The translations under genes and the position numbers were made by a program. A DNA stretch of 64,000 nt from JBCCOW01 sp038749105. Lineage in GTDB: Bacteria; Planctomycetota; Phycisphaerae; Phycisphaerales; Phycisphaeraceae. The notes under the pieces are model-generated. The model was not told the DNA's origin. It saw only the letters and a program-made list of their open reading frames with translations, and did no database searches. The stretch spans positions 1-64,000 of the forward strand of contig JBCDIM010000010.1 in NCBI GenBank assembly GCA_038749105.1, in the 5' to 3' direction. Each line of letters opens with the position of its first letter. The stretch's first letter is position 1. Below are positions 26,375 to 35,116 of the stretch, piece after piece.

Positions 26375-27637
26375 TCACCGACTCGCCGCACTCCAGCGCT
26401 GTGCCGACTGCTTGAACAGCTCCAGATACCGCTCCGCCTGCAACGCCAACGGGTATTCCGACTCTGCCACCTCGCGAGCCCGACGGCCCATCTCCGCTCG
26501 CCCCGCTTCATCCCCCAGCAGGCCCGCCAACATCTCGGCCATCCCTTCCACATCCCCGTACTCCGCCAGCCGGCCCGTCTGACCCGGCCGCACCATGTCC
26601 GGGATACCGCCCACCGCAAAACCCACCACCGGCGTGCCGCACGCCATCGCTTCCAGCACTGTGTTCGGCAAATTGTCCTGCTGCGACGGGATCACGAACA
26701 CGTCCGCCGCCGAGTACAACAACGACAACAGCCGATCGTCCTGCAGCTGGCCCAGATGCCGATGTCCGGGTCCCCAAGCATCGCCCCAACCCGCCGAAAG
26801 CAGCACCAGTTCCGGCATCCGCGCACGCAGCCGATCCATCGCCTCCCGCAGCACCGCCCCCCCTTTCCGCACACTGCTCAACGCCCCGGACACAAACGCG
26901 ACCACCGGTGCCGACTCCGGCACCCCCAACGCCTCACGTGCCAACGCCCGATCACGCGGCCGATAAGCCTCCACATCCAGGCCATACGGGATGACCTCAA
27001 CCGGGAATCGCCCCAGCGTCGGAGACGCCTCCGCCTCCACCGCCAGCCACCGGCTCGGGCTCACCACCGTCAGCCGATCCGCCGGCACGCTCGCCAACGC
27101 CGCCACCTTCCGCTTCAACCACGCCCGAGACCGCCCCTCCCATCCCCCCGGCACCGCCGGCCCCACCCCCAACGGCGTCCCCTGATAGTGCAACGCCCCC
27201 ACCAACGGGTTCATGTCGTGCAGCGTCCACACCAGCGCCGGCCCACCCGACGAACCACCCGGCAGATGCCGAAAAAAACTCCCCCAGTCCAGCCAGTCCG
27301 CCACCCAGTGCAGGTTCACCACATCCACCCCTGTTAACCCCTCGGCCAACGCTCGGCTTGACGCCGACCTCGGCGAAGACACGTAGTCGATCTCCGCCGG
27401 CAGCCCCCGCCGCTGCCACTTCCACCGCGCTCGGTATCCCAATTCCACTGCCCCGTGCCAACGGCCCACCACTTCCCCGCCCGCCGGCCCGCCCCGCACC
27501 GATACCTCTCCCGACTTGCGGTGACGCACCCGCATCGTGCTTTCTACCCCCAGCCTCAGCAGCCCTGCGTGCAGCCGATACGCCGCCCGCGCCGCGCCAC
27601 CCGCCAGATCGAACGTGCTCAGCAGAGACACCCTCAT
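26375..27637 (-). CDS. Glycosyltransferase family 4
   Basis: The protein has 420 residues. MRVSLLSTFDLAGGAARAAYRL is typical of polysaccharide GT4 enzymes that begin with a Gly-rich first loop. The donor half carries VVAFVSGALSSVRKGGAVL, LYSAADVFVIPSQQDNLPNTVLEAMACGTPVVGFAVGG (E-x7-E region) and a complete C-terminal helix. The start overlaps the stop of the gene upstream by 4 bases (ATGA), so it is the last gene of an operon that includes neuB and neuA. Confidence 0.9.
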   Translation of the reverse strand: MRVSLLSTFDLAGGAARAAYRLHAGLLRLGVESTMRVRHRKSGEVSVRGGPAGGEVVGRWHGAVELGYRARWKWQRRGLPAEIDYVSSPRSASSRALAEGLTGVDVVNLHWVADWLDWGSFFRHLPGGSSGGPALVWTLHDMNPLVGALHYQGTPLGVGPAVPGGWEGRSRAWLKRKVAALASVPADRLTVVSPSRWLAVEAEASPTLGRFPVEVIPYGLDVEAYRPRDRALAREALGVPESAPVVAFVSGALSSVRKGGAVLREAMDRLRARMPELVLLSAGWGDAWGPGHRHLGQLQDDRLLSLLYSAADVFVIPSQQDNLPNTVLEAMACGTPVVGFAVGGIPDMVRPGQTGRLAEYGDVEGMAEMLAGLLGDEAGRAEMGRRAREVAESEYPLALQAERYLELFKQSAQRWSAASR

Positions 27638-28527
27638 ACCATCAGCTCCCGCTCGGCCTCGGCGTCTGCATCCGCCTCCGGCACGCTCACATACTCACAC
27701 ACCCCCTCGCTCACCAGCAGGCTGGATCGGCTCCCACAGGTCACCCGCACCCCCATCCCCGCCGCGTGCTCCACCACCTCGGGCAGCCGACTCATTACCC
27801 CGGGCAGCCCCTCGATCACCCGCTGCGTCGCGTGCAACCCTTCCCCTGGCTGCTCCCGCTCCAGCCGGACATAACGGTCGTGCAGCTCCGGCCTGGCCGT
27901 TAATTCCGCATCAAAGAATGACGGGCCCGTCAGATCGACGCCCAGCAGGCACAACTCGCGCCCCGGAAACAGCAGACACAACAGATTAATCAGCACCGTT
28001 AGACTACCACGATAAAAATACAACGGCTCTTCCAACGACCGCGCCCATCCCGGCGACGACTGGCTCGCGATCTCGTGTGCAAAGAACGTCACCGGCTCGG
28101 GCCGATACCAGGGCCGATACACAAACCGCTGACTCAGCAGCCCCCGGCCAAACGTCTTGAGATTGGCCCACCCCGCCCGGCCCCGCCACCGGCCCGCCCC
28201 GTACTTCCGCGCATACAAACGATCCAACAGAAAGTGCACCCCGCTGCGACCCTCCGCAACACCCGATGCGATCACACGGTGCGACTCTTGATACACCCGT
28301 ACCGCCGGGTAGTGCGCATCAGCCAGGAACAGATGGCTCGGCCAGACCCCCACCTTTTCCCAGAACAGCAGGTACTTGTTCATCGCGACCCGCGGATGAC
28401 GGGCCAGCTCCGCTTTCTGCCCCGCGGTCAGACCCAGCAAAGACTCCCCGCTGCCAAGCACATACACCGGACCCGACGCCAACGGCTCCGGCCCAGAACG
28501 CCCGGCCTCGTCCGCCAGCCCGCTCAC
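27634..28527 (-). CDS. GT42/DUF115-like protein, candidate nonulosonic acid transferase (paralogue A)
   Basis: The protein has 297 residues. The layout recalls the Campylobacter sialyltransferase CstII (GT42) and the related DUF115/Maf core: VYVLGSGESLLGL at 21-33 (where CstII has GNGPSL), GSLTVLINLLCLLFPGRELCLLGVDL at 174-199, a His at 232 in a position comparable to the CstII base, and VTCGSRSSLL near the end. Its start overlaps the neuB stop by 4 bases, and it overlaps the next glycosyltransferase by 4 bases. A paralogue lies at 31710-32648. A transferase acting on CMP-nonulosonate is the best inference; a DUF115 protein with another role is the alternative. Confidence 0.55.
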   Translation of the reverse strand: MSGLADEAGRSGPEPLASGPVYVLGSGESLLGLTAGQKAELARHPRVAMNKYLLFWEKVGVWPSHLFLADAHYPAVRVYQESHRVIASGVAEGRSGVHFLLDRLYARKYGAGRWRGRAGWANLKTFGRGLLSQRFVYRPWYRPEPVTFFAHEIASQSSPGWARSLEEPLYFYRGSLTVLINLLCLLFPGRELCLLGVDLTGPSFFDAELTARPELHDRYVRLEREQPGEGLHATQRVIEGLPGVMSRLPEVVEHAAGMGVRVTCGSRSSLLVSEGVCEYVSVPEADADAEAERELMV

Positions 28528-29393
28528 ACCCGCCTCAGCTTCTTCCGGATCGGGACTTCGCGTTCGTACACCCGCTTGACGCCATCGCCCTGAGCCTCTT
28601 CGATCACACGGATGTCACGCACCAGCTTGATCAGCCCCTGCGGCTCCACCGACGCCGCCTGGTCCGAGCCCCACATCGTCCGGTCCAGCGTGATGTGGCG
28701 TTCCACGCAGCAAGCCCCCATCGCCACCGCCGCCACGCTCACCTGCAACCCCACCTCATGACCCGAATACCCAATCGGGCAGTCAAACTGCTCACGCAGC
28801 TTCGGGATCAGGCTCAGGTTGATCTCCGACGGCTGGGCCGGGTAGGTGCTCACCGCGTGCAGCAGCATCCGCTGCCCGGGGGTCAGCAACCCATAGCAGT
28901 GCTCCACCTCCGCCATCTCCGACATGCCCGACGACATGATGATCGGCCGACCCGTTGCCGCGGTCTTCTTCACCAGCTCGTCGTCCGTGATCGACGCCGA
29001 CGCCAGCTTGTAGCACACCGGCTCGAACCGATCGATGAAGTCCACCGAGTTCACGTCCCAGCACGACGCGAACCAGTCGATCCCCTTTTCCTTGCAGTAC
29101 CGGTCGATCTCCGCGAACTCTTCCTCGCCAAACTCCACCTTGTACCGGTACTCGAAATACGTCATCCGGCCCCAGGGCGTGTCCCGCTCCACCGACCGCT
29201 GATCCATCGGGACGCACAACTCCGGGTCGCGCTTCTGGAACTTCACCGCGTCACACCCGGCGAACGCCGCCACATCGATCAGCTTCTTCGCGATCGCCAG
29301 ATCACCGTTATGGTTCAGCCCGATCTCCCCAATGATGTAGCAGGGCGAGTCGTGGCCGACGGTGGCAGAGCCGATTCCGATTGACGCAGTCAT
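28524..29393 (-). CDS. neuB: NeuB-type nonulosonic acid synthase without SAF domain
   Basis: This TIM-barrel enzyme condenses phosphoenolpyruvate with a hexosamine or hexose to make a nine-carbon sugar acid. Motifs include IIGEIGLNHNGDL, DAVKFQKRDPE, CYKLASASITDDEL, IMSSGMSEMAEV, PIGYSGHEVGL and VERHITLDRTMWGSDQAAS. The protein ends after the barrel at residue 289; the usual C-terminal antifreeze-like SAF domain (about 60 residues) that closes the active site of the neighbouring subunit is missing. The gene lies 86 bases after the neuA-HAD gene and overlaps the GT42-like gene. Confidence 0.88.
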   Translation of the reverse strand: MTASIGIGSATVGHDSPCYIIGEIGLNHNGDLAIAKKLIDVAAFAGCDAVKFQKRDPELCVPMDQRSVERDTPWGRMTYFEYRYKVEFGEEEFAEIDRYCKEKGIDWFASCWDVNSVDFIDRFEPVCYKLASASITDDELVKKTAATGRPIIMSSGMSEMAEVEHCYGLLTPGQRMLLHAVSTYPAQPSEINLSLIPKLREQFDCPIGYSGHEVGLQVSVAAVAMGACCVERHITLDRTMWGSDQAASVEPQGLIKLVRDIRVIEEAQGDGVKRVYEREVPIRKKLRRV

Positions 29394-29479
29394 GGGTTAT
29401 CTCACAGAGTTGAGGAAGAGGATTCGAGGGGAAAAATACGCGGCATAGATATTCGCTATCGGCTCACCACCCGCAGACT

Positions 29480-30670
29480 TCAGCCGCGATCCACAATCAG
29501 GTCGCACAGCTCCCGGACCGCCCCGTCACCACCGTTCCGCGTGAGCACCAGATCCGCCACCGGCATCACCGCCGGGTGTGCATCCGCCACCACCACACCG
29601 CATCCCGCCGCCGCCAAGCACTGATAATCGTTGATGTCGTTGCCCATGTAAACGGTCCGCGAGAGGTCCAAACCCCGCCCGCCCAACCACTGCCTCAGAG
29701 CCGGTAGTTTATCGTCAATCCCGTGCAGGCACTCCAGCCGCAGCTTCTCACACCGCTTCATCACAATCGGCACCGGCTCCTTGCTCAGCACCAGCAGCGG
29801 CACCCCCGTGGCCCTCAGCCGATCGATCCCCATCCCGTCCCCCCGGCTGCACACCGCCGACTCCACCCCCGCTTCACTCAACACCACCCGGTTGTCCGTA
29901 AACACCCCATCGAAATCAAATACCACCGCGTCAATCGGGTCCGGCAGCAACGCCAGCACGTCCCGCTGCCGACGCTCTCGCATCAGCACCTCCGCTACCC
30001 GGAAGTCCACCAGCTCGTCGATCTCTAGCCGACGCTCTGCCGGCATCACATACGCCGCCGTTTTCCCAAAGAACCGCCGACGCTGCTCCCGGAACCCCCG
30101 CACGCTCATCGCGTAAACCGCGCCAGTCTCTAAGTACTCCGGCTCACGCTCCTGCCGCAGCAGCCGCCGACCCCGGTGGTCGTGATTCACGCCCACCACC
30201 CCTTGCCCCTTACCCCCGTGCTTCCACAGGAAGTAGTGGTGATCGATCACCGCCACCGCCGAGTCTGCGCCCTGCTCCCGCAGCGCCGCCACCGTCCCGT
30301 CGATGTCCGCCGATGCCGTCAACGGCGAGGTGCACTGCAAGAACACCAACTCCCCGGGAAGCTCAACCCCCGGCTTCCCCTCGGCCCCAGACTCCAGCAT
30401 CTCTAACGCATGCAGCAGCGCGTCCTCCGACGACGCCATGTCCCCCGCAATCGCCTCCGGCCGCCACACCACCTCCGCCCCGTACCGCTCGCTCACCGCC
30501 GCGATCTCCGCGTCATCCGTAGACACGAACACCGCCCCCACCGACTTGGCCTGAAGCGCCGCCTCGATCGTCCACGCGATCAACGGCTTGCCACACAGCG
30601 GCAGCACGTTCTTCCGGGGCAAACCCTTCGACCCGCCACGGGCAGGGATGATGGCAAGCGCTTGATTCAT
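29480..30670 (-). CDS. neuA: CMP-nonulosonate cytidylyltransferase fused to KdsC-like HAD phosphatase
   Basis: This two-domain protein has 396 residues. Residues 1-230 form a CMP-sugar-acid synthetase: IIPARGGSKGLPRKN, LQCTSPLTASADID and EYLETGAVYAM. Residues 240-396 form a HAD phosphatase of the KdsC/KDN-9-phosphatase group: VVFDFDGVFTDN with Asp252 and Asp254, SRGDGMGID, LSKEP and YMGNDINDYQCL. The same fusion order occurs in animal CMAS and some bacterial enzymes, where the phosphatase removes the 9-phosphate before activation. The gene overlaps the methyltransferase upstream by 4 bases. Confidence 0.9.
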   Translation of the reverse strand: MNQALAIIPARGGSKGLPRKNVLPLCGKPLIAWTIEAALQAKSVGAVFVSTDDAEIAAVSERYGAEVVWRPEAIAGDMASSEDALLHALEMLESGAEGKPGVELPGELVFLQCTSPLTASADIDGTVAALREQGADSAVAVIDHHYFLWKHGGKGQGVVGVNHDHRGRRLLRQEREPEYLETGAVYAMSVRGFREQRRRFFGKTAAYVMPAERRLEIDELVDFRVAEVLMRERRQRDVLALLPDPIDAVVFDFDGVFTDNRVVLSEAGVESAVCSRGDGMGIDRLRATGVPLLVLSKEPVPIVMKRCEKLRLECLHGIDDKLPALRQWLGGRGLDLSRTVYMGNDINDYQCLAAAGCGVVVADAHPAVMPVADLVLTRNGGDGAVRELCDLIVDRG

Positions 30671-31707
30671 GATTGAGGCCTGACCACTGCGCGAAGGAAG
30701 CCGCCGTCACGCGACGCGGCGTAGCTGCCGAACACCGCGTAGGGGATCCGGTCCTTCCGTTTGACCTGAAGCTCGGGAAACACCCGGGCCACCACCGCAT
30801 CCACATCTTCACGCCGATTGTTGTCCGCCTTGGGCGGGACGAATCGGTACCCACACGCAAGAAGACCTCGCTCCAGCTTCAACAGCAGTCGGGGCGTCTT
30901 CTCGTGACGGCGTACACGCCGGACCCGCTCCGGGATCGACGAGGCGCACCCGGAAACAAAGTCCACCAAACCGCCTGCACGCTCGGCCACCCCGGCCAGC
31001 GAATCAGCGTCATAGAACCCCACGTGGGGCGTGTGATGCCACGTCTTGTACGCCGCCGGGCAATTGGGTACCTCGATCAGCAAGTGACCCGACTTGGCAA
31101 CACAGGCCAACGTCCGTGACAGAAACTTTACGGGGTCCGGCACGTGCTCGAGCACATGCGCGAGGATCACGACATCAAACTTCCCCTCCGCACACAAGTC
31201 CCCGACATCCTCGTCGCGGGTCAGCATCCGCGGGAACACGCTCGCCCCCAGCTTCTCCAGGTGCTTGATACACCCCGCGTCGGGTTCCAGTGCGGTCAGC
31301 GAGACCGTCTCCGAGCGTTCACGGAACGCCGAGAGGTTGTAGCCATAGCCGCTGCCGATCTCCAACACCCGGAGCTGCCGCTCCGCCGCATTCGAGAAGC
31401 GATCGTGCAGATCTCGCAACGCCCGGCCGCGCGACAGCGCACGCGGGTTGTCATACGGGAAACGATCGATCGTCTTCTGGTTCGGCCCATACTGCCCATC
31501 CTTGCGATAGGTCGAGCTGTAATACGTTTCCAGCTGCTCGTCGGTCGGACAGCGATCGATCTGGAACAGACCGCAGTCGTCGCACCGAACGATGGCACGA
31601 TCGCCGAACAACGCCTTGTCGGCCGGCGAACGCAGCACAAACGGGCGGGCATCGCTGCACGATCGGCCGCCACAACAGATGCAGGTGAACTCGTCACTGA
31701 CCTTCAC
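30667..31707 (-). CDS. SAM-dependent methyltransferase with N-terminal zinc ribbon
   Basis: Two Cys pairs (CICCGG and CDDC, about residues 8-45) look like a zinc ribbon in front of a class I methyltransferase: VLEIGSGYGYNL, DVVILAHVLEHVPDP and GHLLIEVPNC. This layout is common in sugar C-methyltransferases and in glycan-locus methyltransferases. I chose the GTG at 31707, because GGAG stands 7 bases upstream, over the ATG at 31749, which would overlap the upstream gene by 40 bases. The 3' end overlaps neuA-HAD by 4 bases. The target is unknown. Confidence 0.8.
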   Translation of the reverse strand: MKVSDEFTCICCGGRSCSDARPFVLRSPADKALFGDRAIVRCDDCGLFQIDRCPTDEQLETYYSSTYRKDGQYGPNQKTIDRFPYDNPRALSRGRALRDLHDRFSNAAERQLRVLEIGSGYGYNLSAFRERSETVSLTALEPDAGCIKHLEKLGASVFPRMLTRDEDVGDLCAEGKFDVVILAHVLEHVPDPVKFLSRTLACVAKSGHLLIEVPNCPAAYKTWHHTPHVGFYDADSLAGVAERAGGLVDFVSGCASSIPERVRRVRRHEKTPRLLLKLERGLLACGYRFVPPKADNNRREDVDAVVARVFPELQVKRKDRIPYAVFGSYAASRDGGFLRAVVRPQS

Positions 31708-31709
31708 AA

Positions 31710-32648
31710 TCACTCCGTAACAATGGGGCGATACGGCACAGCACCGCATGTCGCCGGCAGGCTATCAGGATTAGCGATCCAAATCTCCCGTCCTGTCTGT
31801 TTGTATAGTCGGCATATCGAACCCAGGATGTATTGGATAGGTGGCGTCTTGTTATTCGCACCCCAAACCGCCGTCGAATGCTCCTTCTTGGGATCGATGT
31901 TTGTGAACCGGCGGTCATAGTCATCCACCCGTTCGTCGTTCTTGTAGAAGTGCTGGCCGTCGGACAGATCGACCCCTACGAGGTGAACCCGCCGGTACCC
32001 CATCAACCACACCAGATTCAAAACAAGCGAAAGGGTTCCCTGTGTGAGAAGCGGTCGTTGCGATAGCCTGAACGCCCAGAAATACCGCAAGCGGCTGTCC
32101 GGCATCGGGCTGCCCGAACGCTTCTCCAGCAGCCGAAACCGCAGGGCATCTATTAGCATCCCCCAGCGGTAATACGGCCTCCAGTACGCGCGGATAAGTT
32201 GCGGGTCTTGCCCCGGACCCGGCCAACGGCTCTCGGGCACGCAATACACCGGGTTCGAGAACCCCTCAAAACGCTCGGCCCAAAACGACGACAAGAATAA
32301 GTTCGTGTCCGACCAAAACCGATCATCCCGCATCAATACGGGCAAATCACCCAACACTTCAGGCGTCGGGTCGTGCGAGTCAATCAGGATGAAGTGCGTC
32401 GGCTCGACACCTACTGCGTCACGGTGCTTCGGGTAGTGATTGAACGCAAAGCTGTCGCACTCGCTAATCCGGGCCTTCTCTTGTTCTGTCAACCAGCCCA
32501 GACTCGGGCCGTTGCCCATCACAAAGCATGTGTCACTACTCGGCGCCGGTAACGCTTGGCCTGTCGTGAAGTAGTTCGTCCAGCCGTCCTGGTTCGTACT
32601 GCTCAACTGCATCATGGTAATTTTTCGCTGGGGTTTATTGTGGGCCAC
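31710..32648 (-). CDS. GT42/DUF115-like protein, candidate nonulosonic acid transferase (paralogue B)
   Basis: The protein has up to 312 residues. It shows GNGPSLGWL (45-53), a DxD-like IDSHDP (89-94), GTLSLVLNLVWLMGYRRVHLVGVDL (204-228), a His at 257 and IANPDSL (291-297). CstII-like GT42 sialyltransferases show GNGPSL, an LGYK-IYL-GIDF strand, a catalytic His and a PNSL motif in the same order, so the resemblance is good, though DUF115/Maf proteins share the fold. Start: GTG at 32648, or ATG at 32615 (MMQLS). It is the first gene of the methyltransferase-neuA-neuB operon, or the second if the upstream GT4 gene is included. Confidence 0.58.
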   Translation of the reverse strand: MAHNKPQRKITMMQLSSTNQDGWTNYFTTGQALPAPSSDTCFVMGNGPSLGWLTEQEKARISECDSFAFNHYPKHRDAVGVEPTHFILIDSHDPTPEVLGDLPVLMRDDRFWSDTNLFLSSFWAERFEGFSNPVYCVPESRWPGPGQDPQLIRAYWRPYYRWGMLIDALRFRLLEKRSGSPMPDSRLRYFWAFRLSQRPLLTQGTLSLVLNLVWLMGYRRVHLVGVDLSDGQHFYKNDERVDDYDRRFTNIDPKKEHSTAVWGANNKTPPIQYILGSICRLYKQTGREIWIANPDSLPATCGAVPYRPIVTE

Positions 32649-32675
32649 ACCGTGGGCTCACCCTACCGCCATTCA

Positions 32676-33935
32676 TCATTCCGGACAGGCCAGCCGTCTC
32701 AGCTCCGAGTCCAACTCCCGGAAGCAAAACGCTGCAGACAACTGGGTCGCCGCGTAGACCGCCGCCGCTTCAGAGAGCTCCGCACGACCAGGCTTATCGA
32801 CCAACAACCCCGCCACCGCATCGCCGAACTCCTGCAGCGATACCACCCTGCACGCCGACCCCACCCCGTCCAGCCCCTCAACGCCCAGCGGCGTCGTCAC
32901 CAACGGCTTACCGTGGGCCAAAGCCTCGACCGTCTTGATCTTCAAACCCGACCCAAAGCGTGGACAGCACACCACCACCTGCGCTCGGGCATACACCGGC
33001 TCCAGGTTTTCAACCCGACCCGTCCAGTCGATGCTCGGCAGCCGAAGCTCCGGATCGGGCAACGCCTCGGCGATGCTGCCCACCACCCGCAGCCGCGCCG
33101 CAGGATGACCCCCCAACACCGCCGGCCACGCCTCCTGAATAAACCACCGCAGCGCGTCCACATTGTGGGCGGCCTTCGACCCCACAAACAACACCTCTCC
33201 CGGCTGCTCCTCGAGCGCGGGATCGGGCCGGACCGGCTCGGCGGGGTGCATCACTGTGATCACCCTTTTGCCCGGCAGCATCCCCCGCAGGTGCTCCGCC
33301 TCCTCCGTCTGGATCGCCACCACCAGATCGGCCAGCTCCAGCACCGCCGCCTCCTCCGCCTCAATGACATCGATACGAGGCTCAAGCCCCAACGCCCTCG
33401 CACTCGCCGCCCGACGCGAGATCACGTCGTGCGTATCCAACACCACGGGCACCCCCAGTCCGCGCGCGATCAAGCCCTCGGGCAGCATCATCCAACCGTA
33501 TTCCGCGATCAACGCCACCGGCCGGACCTCGCGGCAGACTCGCGCTAGAAGGTGCCCCCCCGTCCGACGCTCTCGCCAGAAGGGATGACCGTTCCAGGAT
33601 GCCGCCAGCCCCCCCACAGCCCGACGCTCCCGCGCGTCATATCGACGCTGCCGCCACCAGCCACGCAGCACCCGCAAACGCCCACGCAGTGAGTGGTCAC
33701 GCGGGTTCGCCGACAAACCCCGCGGCGCGTGGTCGATCCTCTGAAACACCTCCGCCAACGCCGACCGGCTCGGCCTCGGCCCGCTGGTCGTTACCAAAGC
33801 CAGCCGATACGCACCCGACAGGTGACGCGCCAGGCTCAAGATCCGACGCGTGTTCCCCGCCACCGGCGGATAAGGCCACTGGCTCATCACCATCACCAGC
33901 CAGGGACGATCAGGGCCATGCTTCTTTTGCATCAC
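32676..33935 (-). CDS. Glycosyltransferase family 4
   Basis: The protein has 419 residues. WLVMVMSQWPYPPVAGNTRRIL begins a GT4 acceptor domain; EVLFVGSKAAHNVDALRWFI and the donor motif CCPRFGSGLKIKTVEALAHGKPLVTTPLGVEGL mark the second half. The Arg/Trp-rich segment near residues 85-120 is long for the family. Position at the head of the nonulosonate operon suggests a role in the same glycan. It lies 28 bases or more upstream of the GT42-like gene. Confidence 0.86.
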   Translation of the reverse strand: MMQKKHGPDRPWLVMVMSQWPYPPVAGNTRRILSLARHLSGAYRLALVTTSGPRPSRSALAEVFQRIDHAPRGLSANPRDHSLRGRLRVLRGWWRQRRYDARERRAVGGLAASWNGHPFWRERRTGGHLLARVCREVRPVALIAEYGWMMLPEGLIARGLGVPVVLDTHDVISRRAASARALGLEPRIDVIEAEEAAVLELADLVVAIQTEEAEHLRGMLPGKRVITVMHPAEPVRPDPALEEQPGEVLFVGSKAAHNVDALRWFIQEAWPAVLGGHPAARLRVVGSIAEALPDPELRLPSIDWTGRVENLEPVYARAQVVVCCPRFGSGLKIKTVEALAHGKPLVTTPLGVEGLDGVGSACRVVSLQEFGDAVAGLLVDKPGRAELSEAAAVYAATQLSAAFCFRELDSELRRLACPE

Positions 33936-34083
33936 GCGGGGCTCTTACAAATCATGAGGTCGCAAATCGAAAGCAGCAGTATGGGTTAGCATCAAGCAAT
34001 ACTGGACGGATAGCACGACTTAATGGAGATCATGGAGAAACAGCACTCAACGGGATCCCCCAACGCGTCAGCTTCATAGACTG

Positions 34084-34977
34084 TCATTCTTGATCATGTG
34101 CCACCGCAGCTTGAGCCTCGCGATCGGCATGCTCCCATGCCTCGATACGTCGTCCGAGCAGGGAATACAAGCGCTCGTTCTCGGGCCGGTAGTAGTCATA
34201 AATACGTCTGATCTCATCGGGGGTAGCCGGAAGATCGTAGTGTGTCACATTGTGATATGCGTAATCGATATCTACGTGCGGCAGCCCCAAAAACTCGTGA
34301 ACACGACGCATCTGCGAAGCGACCAGACCCGAAGCATCCTTCACGGGCACGCCGTGCAATTGATCCATCTCAACCTCAGTACGGTCGATCTCTGCCTCAT
34401 GATCATCGCTGATGATCACCAGCACACGGGCGGGATCAATCTGTGCATAAACGTTCTCTTCAAGCAACGCGGCGTAGCGGCCTCTGCCTGCATACTCAGC
34501 GGTAGCCAAAGCCTGATCGACCGAAAGCACCCGTCCCCGACGCTGCCTCATCACCATCTGGCTTAAAAGACGGCGCGTCGGATCGCGCAGTACCACGATC
34601 AGCTTGGCCTCCCCAAGCGTCTCGGCAAGCCGGCGTGCCGCATCAGGTACAAACATGTACTCGGGAGTTTTTTCACCGCAGAGCCGTCCCTTGCCGGGCG
34701 TAAAGAGAGTGGAGTACCAGCCTAAACCCCGCGACCAGTGCCTGTCGAAAAAATGCACTTCCCCCTGAGCATTGTCTGGATTGAAAGGCTTTGTATCTGG
34801 GATAAATACACCGGGATGCTTAGACAGGTTCAGGAGCATCGACGAAGAGCCGGCTTTTTGGGCTCCAATGATTAAAAAGTCAGGCAATTGGCCCCGCCGC
34901 TGTCTCCATCGATCACGCAATTCACACGCTGGGCGACGGATACAGCGAGGCACCAAATGTCGGATTTTGCGGTTCAA
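34084..34977 (-). CDS. Sulfotransferase
   Basis: The protein has 297 residues and a PAPS-dependent sulfotransferase fold. The 5'-phosphosulfate loop FLIIGAQKAGSSSMLLNL (about residues 34-51) and the 3'-phosphate site IVVLRDPTRRLLSQ (about 126-139) are both present, along with HFFDRHW and GEKTPEYMF. It resembles the heparan-sulfate N-sulfotransferase-like group used on surface polysaccharides. It lies within the glycan locus, so the product is likely sulfated. The 150-base gaps on both sides hold nothing recognisable. Confidence 0.88.
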   Translation of the reverse strand: MNRKIRHLVPRCIRRPACELRDRWRQRRGQLPDFLIIGAQKAGSSSMLLNLSKHPGVFIPDTKPFNPDNAQGEVHFFDRHWSRGLGWYSTLFTPGKGRLCGEKTPEYMFVPDAARRLAETLGEAKLIVVLRDPTRRLLSQMVMRQRRGRVLSVDQALATAEYAGRGRYAALLEENVYAQIDPARVLVIISDDHEAEIDRTEVEMDQLHGVPVKDASGLVASQMRRVHEFLGLPHVDIDYAYHNVTHYDLPATPDEIRRIYDYYRPENERLYSLLGRRIEAWEHADREAQAAVAHDQE

Positions 34978-35116
34978 TTTGAGGTCCTTGCTTGAGAAGC
35001 AGGAAATACTAATTGATCGCCGGGAACCATCTCTGTCAGCTCGGCCAGGACCAACTCACACGTCCACAGAAAGAATCGGGCCACGTCACATGCAAACCCG
35101 AAATACGCGCTTTCGT

